A stretch of DNA of 11,109 bases from Nanohaloarchaea archaeon PL-Br10_U2g16 (GTDB lineage Archaea; Nanohalarchaeota; Nanosalinia; Nanosalinales; Nanosalinaceae). The notes beneath the pieces are model-generated. The model was not told the origin of the DNA. It did no database searches and saw nothing but the letters and a program-made list of their open reading frames with translations. The stretch spans positions 1-11,109 of the forward strand of contig LKMV01000020.1 in assembly GCA_001563995.1 (NCBI GenBank), given 5' to 3'. The translations under genes and the position numbers were made by a program. Positions 6,782-11,109 of the stretch are shown here, piece after piece. Position 1 is the stretch's first letter, and each line of letters opens with the position of its first letter.

Positions 6782-7684
6782 ATGGATAAAAGAAAATCAG
6801 TTCTTACCTTACTTTTTCTGACAGTTGTAGCCTCCGGATGTATAAACGGAGGCACAGAAGGAGCTATCGATGTTAACAGCCTCCAGATTTCACCTTCGGA
6901 GATACACCAGGGGGATAGTATAAACGTTATTTTAGATGTTTCGAATAATGGTCTAAGGGAAGGAGATGTAAGGATAGGAGAAGAAGGTGGCAACATAATG
7001 GGTAATAGATGTTCGGATATATTTGATCTTGAGTCTTTTTCAGCCTCTGCAACCGGTAGAACGACAGTAGATTTAGATAGTGAAACTATTGAGCCTGGTC
7101 ACGATATCAGGATGAACTGGGTCCTAAGGAATATAGGCGATGTGCCGCTTCACGGCAGGAGCTGTGAACTAACATTTTCTGTGCCGTTCAACTACAGCGT
7201 ATCAGCTTTCAGACAGGTTCAGATTAAAGAGAGTTCGGATGTGGAAGACGCTGAACTTGAGTACCAGAGCTCTTCAGGGCCTATGGATATAGATATTCAG
7301 ACACTTCCTGGTTCTACAGGAAAATCAGATGTCTATATAGCAGAGGACGGAGAGCAGGAGAGAAAAATCAATTTTGATTTAAGGTTTATAAATAACGAAC
7401 CTACTGAGAACGACCCTACTACCGGTATTGTGGAGATGGATACAGAAAGCCTTGAACTGGAGCTATCTGATCCGTTAGAGCTGAACGAAGACGAACACTG
7501 TGATATCCCTGAAAGGATAGAGATATTCGATGGCGACTCTCATCTGATAAGGTGTGAGGTGCCTGTGCCCGAAGAATCAGATCTAGATGGTCCAAGCCAG
7601 ATATCCGAGTTTTCGGTGGATTTGGACTACACCTTTGAAAGGGACGCAGGTCAGAGAACGGTAGAGGTGGAGTATCGTGGATAG
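6782..7684 (+). CDS. Surface lipoprotein with two beta-sandwich-like modules (first of three)
   Basis: The 300-residue product has a lipoprotein signal peptide: MDKRK, a hydrophobic core and the lipobox ASGC, with Cys20 as the predicted lipid-modified residue. I chose the ATG at 6782 because it gives a canonical signal peptide and lies 27 bases from the TATA box; an in-frame ATG at 6734 would add 16 residues that overlap the promoter and spoil the signal. The mature protein is acidic and predicted extracellular. Module 1 (about 32-150) has Cys77 and Cys128 and ends FSVPFNYSVSAF. Module 2 (about 168-298) has Cys240 and Cys258 and ends FSVDLDYTFERDAG-QRTVEVEY. The paired cysteines suggest one disulfide per module. 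It is a paralogue of the next two genes and resembles the ectodomain encoded at 4520-5443. It heads an operon in which the next start overlaps its stop. I recognise no enzyme motif; binding or assembly is the likeliest role. Confidence 0.85.
   Translation: MDKRKSVLTLLFLTVVASGCINGGTEGAIDVNSLQISPSEIHQGDSINVILDVSNNGLREGDVRIGEEGGNIMGNRCSDIFDLESFSASATGRTTVDLDSETIEPGHDIRMNWVLRNIGDVPLHGRSCELTFSVPFNYSVSAFRQVQIKESSDVEDAELEYQSSSGPMDIDIQTLPGSTGKSDVYIAEDGEQERKINFDLRFINNEPTENDPTTGIVEMDTESLELELSDPLELNEDEHCDIPERIEIFDGDSHLIRCEVPVPEESDLDGPSQISEFSVDLDYTFERDAGQRTVEVEYRG
7664..7670 (+). promoter_or_regulatory. Shine-Dalgarno site fixing a GTG start
   Basis: GAGGTGG lies 6 bases before the GTG at 7677 and matches most of the archaeal GGAGGTGAT consensus. 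It is the main reason to accept the GTG start that overlaps the end of the preceding gene by 8 bases. Confidence 0.6.
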
Positions 7685-8480
7685 AAGAGTTTTTTTTATA
7701 CTTTCTGCAGTGGTAATTGCCTCCGGCTGTGCTCACGGCGATATTGCAGGATCTACGGTTTCAGATGATGGTTTGGTGGTTGAAGAGTTCACAACTTCTG
7801 ACTCGGAGCTACATGAAGGCCAGAGCGCAGTTATAGAGGCGTATATAAGAAATTACAATGATGAGGAGACCGAGATACATGATATCTCCCTGTTCAACAC
7901 GGGCGATCTAGAAGTCGGTGAGAGAAGCTGTAGCCCTTCCCCAGAGGAGCTAGGTCACAGAACTCGGGATCTTGTTCCGGATATGGAATGTAGCTGGACT
8001 GTTGAGACGGAAGGTCTTGAGGGTTTTGAATCTAAAAACATACCTGTGAGCTTAAACCTAGAGTACAGTACAGCTCTGAGGTCTGAGCCAGTTGTAGTTC
8101 ATTTCAGGCCGTTAGAGGATGTAGAACGTACAGGAACTGTAGAGAGAAGCTTTTCGAACGGCGATATAACTAAAACTATCAGTACGGAAAGTCCTGTTGC
8201 TTACGGACAGGATGGAAACTTTGATATAGCTGTACAAAACTCTGGTTCTGGTTCTGTGAAAAGTGAGAGTTATAGATTTGATTACTCTCCTTCAGAGGTA
8301 TTTGATCAGTGTGAAGAGGAACAGAGTGAGGTTGATCTTGTGATAGGTTCGGAAGTTGATTTCTCGTGCCCGATCTCCCTTGATGGAGACGGCACACAGA
8401 CAACCAGAAACCTACAGACAACCACACATTATAAATACGCCAAACAACCATCTTTGAACATAAGGGTAGTAAACCAATAA
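7677..8480 (+). CDS. Surface lipoprotein with two beta-sandwich-like modules (second of three)
   Basis: The 267-residue product starts at a GTG that overlaps the upstream stop by 8 bases and is backed by a strong Shine-Dalgarno sequence. The signal peptide ends in IASGC, with Cys18 as the predicted lipidation site. Module 1 (about 32-145) has Cys85 and Cys105 and ends in LNLEYSTALRSEPVVVHF. Module 2 (about 164-265) begins ITKTISTESPVAYGQDGNFD, has Cys212 and Cys231 and ends THYKYAKQPSLNIRVV. The opening of module 2 closely matches the third lipoprotein (EIRTRQPMIFGQDERV), and VDLVIGSEVDFSC matches VDLVRGEGQAC there, so the genes are duplicates. This is the shortest and most regular copy. The stop overlaps the next start by one base. 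It should sit on the outer face of the cell membrane. Function is unknown; the fold suggests adhesion, assembly or ligand binding. Confidence 0.87.
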   Translation: MDRRVFFILSAVVIASGCAHGDIAGSTVSDDGLVVEEFTTSDSELHEGQSAVIEAYIRNYNDEETEIHDISLFNTGDLEVGERSCSPSPEELGHRTRDLVPDMECSWTVETEGLEGFESKNIPVSLNLEYSTALRSEPVVVHFRPLEDVERTGTVERSFSNGDITKTISTESPVAYGQDGNFDIAVQNSGSGSVKSESYRFDYSPSEVFDQCEEEQSEVDLVIGSEVDFSCPISLDGDGTQTTRNLQTTTHYKYAKQPSLNIRVVNQ

Positions 8481-9400
8481 TGAATATCGAAAACGATAGA
8501 GTTGCGATCGGTTTTATATCACTTATAATAATAGCCTCAGGATGCTCCCACGCAGCAAACAGTGGCGGAGCGGAAGCTTCTGCACAAGGAGTTGTAGTTG
8601 AAAACTTTTCTGTAATTCCACAGAACTCTTTCAGTGAACAGCCAACTGATATACAGCTGGAAGTGATAAACTTAGGTGAGAAGGATGCACAGAACGTTGA
8701 AGCGGAGATAAAGAACGTTCCTATAGGTGATGGAGAAGATCAGTGGGACCTAGAAAGATGGGGTGAAGGCCCTAGTGAGCTTCTTGCAGCAGATTCGGAT
8801 TCAGACATTCCGGCCAGAAGCGACAGGTTCTCATGGAGCTCAGATGCGCCAAGTATATCTCCCGGTCTGGAGCTTGACTATAACTTTAGAACCAGCGTGT
8901 ACTATGAATACGGTTCTACAGCTACCACCACCTTAAACCTTATGAGCAGCGAACAGTTTAGAGAGGAAGGTAGGATGGGAAGACCTACGATGGATAACAC
9001 TGACGGACCTGTTCATCTAGAAATCAGAACTAGACAGCCGATGATATTCGGACAGGACGAAAGAGTATGTGTAATCGTAAGGAATGAAGGTATCGGAACT
9101 CCGTTCTACGATGAGAGCAACTTTGGATCATACAGTCAGGATCATTACGAAGATATATCTGATGAGGAGTTTGAGACAGTAAAGATATCAATCGATAGCC
9201 ATCCTGGAGTGGAGTTGGTCGATGGAGCTGAGAGAGAAGTAGATCTTGTAAGAGGAGAAGGACAGGCATGTTACAACATAGAGCCTAATGATGATGAACA
9301 GGACAGGCTAGAAGTTCCTCTTGAGATAAACGCAGACTACGGTTATGTAGTGGACGATGCAACAGAGGCGGTAGTAACCGGTAGCGAGAGGTTTAGCTAA
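8480..9400 (+). CDS. Surface lipoprotein with two beta-sandwich-like modules (third of three)
   Basis: The 306-residue product starts at ATG in a TAATG overlap with the preceding stop, so translation is probably coupled; only a weak AGGGT precedes it. The signal peptide ends in IASGC, with Cys22 as the predicted lipidation site. Module 1 (about 37-155) contains VINLGEKDAQNVEAEIKNV, close to the N-I-R-x-G-x-x-x-x-DARNVKFRV stretch in the 873-residue protein, and ends VYYEYGSTATTTLNL. It has no cysteine: Trp119 sits where the second Cys is expected. Module 2 (about 177-300) starts HLEIRTRQPMIFGQDERVCV and has Cys197 and Cys264, the first of them at a position differing from the paralogues, and ends NADYGYVVDD. 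The gene ends inside a perfect palindrome that is part of its terminator. It appears to be the most diverged of the three. Its role is unknown. Confidence 0.86.
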   Translation: MNIENDRVAIGFISLIIIASGCSHAANSGGAEASAQGVVVENFSVIPQNSFSEQPTDIQLEVINLGEKDAQNVEAEIKNVPIGDGEDQWDLERWGEGPSELLAADSDSDIPARSDRFSWSSDAPSISPGLELDYNFRTSVYYEYGSTATTTLNLMSSEQFREEGRMGRPTMDNTDGPVHLEIRTRQPMIFGQDERVCVIVRNEGIGTPFYDESNFGSYSQDHYEDISDEEFETVKISIDSHPGVELVDGAEREVDLVRGEGQACYNIEPNDDEQDRLEVPLEINADYGYVVDDATEAVVTGSERFS

Positions 9401-9425
9401 ACCTCTTTTCCTTATTGTTTTTTTT
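9387..9425 (+). terminator. Hairpin plus T8 terminator overlapping the last lipoprotein stop codon
   Basis: AGAGGTTTAG at 9387-9396 is followed directly by its exact reverse complement at 9397-9406, a perfect 20-base palindrome. In RNA it can form an 8-base-pair stem with an AGCT loop. The TAA stop codon (9398-9400) lies inside it. TTT follows at once, and an unbroken run of eight T is at 9418-9425. This looks like an intrinsic terminator closing the three-gene lipoprotein operon. Confidence 0.75.
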
Positions 9426-9512
9426 CTATTACCATTTTCTTTCGTCATGTTGACTAACATATCTTTTTTGAACGCATAACTTAGACTATATTACATAGGT
9501 TAACTTGGTTGG

Positions 9513-9520
9513 GTTATATA
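9513..9520 (+). promoter_or_regulatory. Possible orphan TATA box in the intergenic gap
   Basis: GTTATATA is a good match to an archaeal box A and stands in otherwise gene-free sequence. If used, a transcript would begin near 9540-9545 and run toward 9779. No open reading frame of useful size follows. AT-rich DNA yields such matches by chance, so this is only a candidate. Confidence 0.2.
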
Positions 9521-9734
9521 CACAAGCAGCGGTTTTCTGGATCTTTTCCCAAATTCTAGTTTTTGAGTGATTTATAGAATATAGAGCTAGTATTTTATTC
9601 CAAAGGCAGCTGAAATTCTGTCATATATTTCTAAAAGATCTGAGAATATGATAATCTGATGGTGGATAGTGTAGAAATGAACTAACTTGGACTGTCGAAA
9701 AACAGGTTTCACATGTTGTAAAGAAAGATTGAAT

Positions 9735-9779
9735 TATAATAGAAGTAAAATAGAATAATAAGAGAAAAGAAGAAAGAAA
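9735..9779 (-). terminator. T-rich terminator region of the repeat surface protein gene
   Basis: Right after the TGA stop (9780-9782), the minus strand reads as a pyrimidine-rich tract with repeated TTT and TTTT runs (the plus strand is A/G rich from 9757 to 9779). T-rich tracts without a hairpin are the usual archaeal terminator. No clear inverted repeat accompanies it. Confidence 0.45.
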
Positions 9780-11109
9780 TCAGCTGTAGAGAAGTCCTGC
9801 TGTTACTAATAGAGCGATTACTATCGATCCTACAACTGCTCCTATCTGGCTGACATCTCCAAAGGCTTCACCGGTTATTCTGTCGGTTACCCTTGGTCTT
9901 TCCCTTGGTTCTACCTGTTCTTCGTCATCTCTGAGAGCTTCTTCTAGGTCTTCCTCTGTGATGTCCTGTCCGATTCTCAGCTTTACTTCTCTTGTCTCCT
10001 CTACTTCAGTTCCTACTGCTGTAGCTCTGATTCTTATCTCTCCTTGCTTCTGGTAAGGAACTCCTGCGTAGATGAATGCTCTTTCCATCTCTCCTGATGC
10101 TACTGTTACTTCTTCAGGTCTTAGATCGATCCAGTGTGGTGCATCGTAGGAAAGCTCGTAGGTGTTCTCCCTCGTTCCAGGGTTCTCAAGCTGGATCTCG
10201 TAAAGCGTACTCTGGTTTGTTCCTGCGCTTTCAACCCTTGGAACTACGTTCATGTTAAGATCCCAACAGTTCTCTACTGTTAGATCTCCTTCAGCTTCTG
10301 AGGTAGGCTCTCCAAACGTCGGTGCCTGTGATGAGACTGTGAAGTCGTGTTCTGTATCTTCCTCGAACTGTTCACCGTTGAACTGAAGCTGTGTTTCGGA
10401 GTCCGCTCCCGGTCTGAGGCTTACCTCGTCATGTTGGAGCTCTCCTATGTCGGAGTTCAGTCTGAAGTCTTCAGCTGCTTCTCCTGTGTTCTCAAGCTGT
10501 ACAGTTGTCTCTCCTTGCTCGTTCTCACAGATACTGATACTTTGCTCTGTCAGTGTTATATCAGAATCCATCCCGTTGTATGACTCATAGCTTACGGATG
10601 AGGTTGAAACTGTGTTTGACTCTGCTGTTACTTCTACTTCCTGTGTCTCTATATCCTGTGGTGTGACAGCTACCCTTACAGTTCTCTCCTCTCCGGACTC
10701 TAGCTCGAACTCAGGATCAACTATTTCTCCAACGTTTGAACTGACCTCGAAGCTGTCTGTTCTTGTTCCTGTGTTCTCCAGGTTGAACTCTAGATGTGAC
10801 TCTGTCCTTGCAGGTATCTCATAATCTTCCTGTTCAGGTGTCATCTCAGAGTCCCAGCATGTCTCCGCTTCAAAGTCTGCTCTGATCGAGTCAGTTGCGT
10901 AGCTTGTGGTGGAGGAAGCTGTGATTCTGAAGTCTTCTCTTGTCACAGGTTCATCGGAGGAGACTGTCAGTCTTACTGTTCTTGCCTCTCCTTCTTCTAG
11001 ATGAACCCTTCTGTCTTCAAACGATCCTTCTTCAGATTTCATCTGGAAGGTCTCAGGCTGGATTCCTGTGTTCTCTACATCTATCTCGTAGACTGCTTCG
11101 TCTCCAAGA
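9780..11109 (-). CDS. Repeat-built surface protein with C-terminal anchor, 5' end missing
   Basis: The visible 442 residues are the C-terminal part of a larger secreted protein; the reading frame stays open to the window edge, so the Met encoded at 11040-11042 is internal. The extra 22 residues (GDEAVYEIDVENTGIQPETF) are themselves the beginning of a repeat. Four units of roughly 95-102 residues are visible, each with a strand ending in E-N-[TP]-G (visible residues 12, 111, 206, 308) followed by [TS]-F/Y-x-[LV] and a later x-G-E-x-R-T-V-R-[LV]-x-V strand. This resembles the NEW3/COG1470-type Ig-like repeats of archaeal surface proteins. Cysteines occur at 84, 194 and 281, two of them in C-W-D. 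A charged linker (about 382-410) precedes a single membrane helix (about 420-441) that ends the protein at LLYS, leaving essentially no cytosolic tail. Probably cell-envelope or adhesin material; exact role unknown. Confidence 0.82.
   Translation of the reverse strand, partial: LGDEAVYEIDVENTGIQPETFQMKSEEGSFEDRRVHLEEGEARTVRLTVSSDEPVTREDFRITASSTTSYATDSIRADFEAETCWDSEMTPEQEDYEIPARTESHLEFNLENTGTRTDSFEVSSNVGEIVDPEFELESGEERTVRVAVTPQDIETQEVEVTAESNTVSTSSVSYESYNGMDSDITLTEQSISICENEQGETTVQLENTGEAAEDFRLNSDIGELQHDEVSLRPGADSETQLQFNGEQFEEDTEHDFTVSSQAPTFGEPTSEAEGDLTVENCWDLNMNVVPRVESAGTNQSTLYEIQLENPGTRENTYELSYDAPHWIDLRPEEVTVASGEMERAFIYAGVPYQKQGEIRIRATAVGTEVEETREVKLRIGQDITEEDLEEALRDDEEQVEPRERPRVTDRITGEAFGDVSQIGAVVGSIVIALLVTAGLLYS

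Larger units (their letters stand above)
9401..9779. other. AT-rich convergent intergenic gap of 379 bases
   Basis: No convincing gene is seen on either strand: plus-strand ATGs here open frames of about ten codons or fewer, and I see no tRNA cloverleaf or C/D-box pair. The two ends hold termination signals for the flanking convergent genes. The middle holds an isolated TATA-like sequence at 9513-9520. The gap is unusually long for this compact window, where other junctions are 1 to 53 bases. Confidence 0.6.

Noticed and set aside
7419..7736. Minus-strand frame of 105 codons across the first two lipoprotein genes
   Set aside because: It crosses two real genes with signal peptides and a good Shine-Dalgarno sequence, and shows no promoter or recognisable motif.
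9640..9670. ATGATAA and CTGA matches resembling C/D-box sRNA elements
   Set aside because: The boxes are nearly adjacent, leaving no guide sequence, and no second pair lies at proper spacing.
10076..10824. Plus-strand frames opposite the repeat surface protein
   Set aside because: They mirror the repetitive coding of the minus-strand gene and have no independent start signals.
9780..11042. A complete 420-residue gene starting at the Met at 11040-11042
   Set aside because: The frame stays open to the window edge and the 22 extra residues form the start of another repeat unit, so the gene is partial.
1..11109. CRISPR arrays, insertion sequences, tRNA or rRNA genes
   Set aside because: I saw no regular direct repeats with spacers, no transposase frame, and no cloverleaf or rRNA-like sequence.

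Overview
The window is archaeal. It encodes a Pelota-type ribosome rescue factor and a DUF63 membrane protein. Promoters are TATA-like boxes about 25-28 bases before start codons (leaderless transcripts), and there are lipoproteins with an ASGC lipobox. Most soluble or exported proteins are strongly acidic (Glu/Asp rich, few Lys), which fits a salt-in halophile, while base composition is only moderate (about 44% G+C in sampled coding lines). Acidic proteome, moderate G+C and small, tightly packed genes together suggest a nanohaloarchaeon-like (DPANN) organism. That assignment is an inference, not proven by any single marker here.

Layout: (1) 43-1164, a membrane-anchored HtrA/DegP-type serine protease with a PDZ domain. 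(2) 1166-2152 on the minus strand, Pelota, with its stop codon one base from the protease stop. (3) 2205-5989, a two-gene operon with a 4-base overlap: a single-pass exported protein with three repeated beta-rich units, then an 873-residue polytopic protein with a cytosolic domain, a membrane cluster and a large cysteine-bearing ectodomain. (4) 6012-6728 on the minus strand, a DUF63 membrane protein that is visibly more AT-rich than its neighbours. (5) 6782-9400, three overlapping lipoprotein genes ending in a hairpin plus T-tract terminator that contains the last stop codon. (6) 9401-9779, an AT-rich convergent gap with no convincing gene. (7) 9780 to the window edge on the minus strand, the 3' part of a repeat-built surface protein with a C-terminal membrane anchor.

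The most interesting signal is that the ectodomain of the 873-residue protein and all three lipoproteins appear to be built from the same module used twice: a beta-sandwich-like unit with, in most copies, a Cys pair, ending in a Y-x-Y-type strand hairpin. With the repeat protein encoded just upstream, 2205-9400 looks like a locus for a cell-surface assembly of one polytopic anchor, one single-pass partner and three lipid-anchored paralogues. I recognise no named system. The HtrA-type protease could perform quality control on such exported proteins, but that link rests on proximity only.

Two divergent gene pairs (1166-2152/2205-3371 and 6012-6728/6782-7684) each have only 52-53 bases between start codons and one central A/T box about equally far from both starts, as if one TATA element served both directions.
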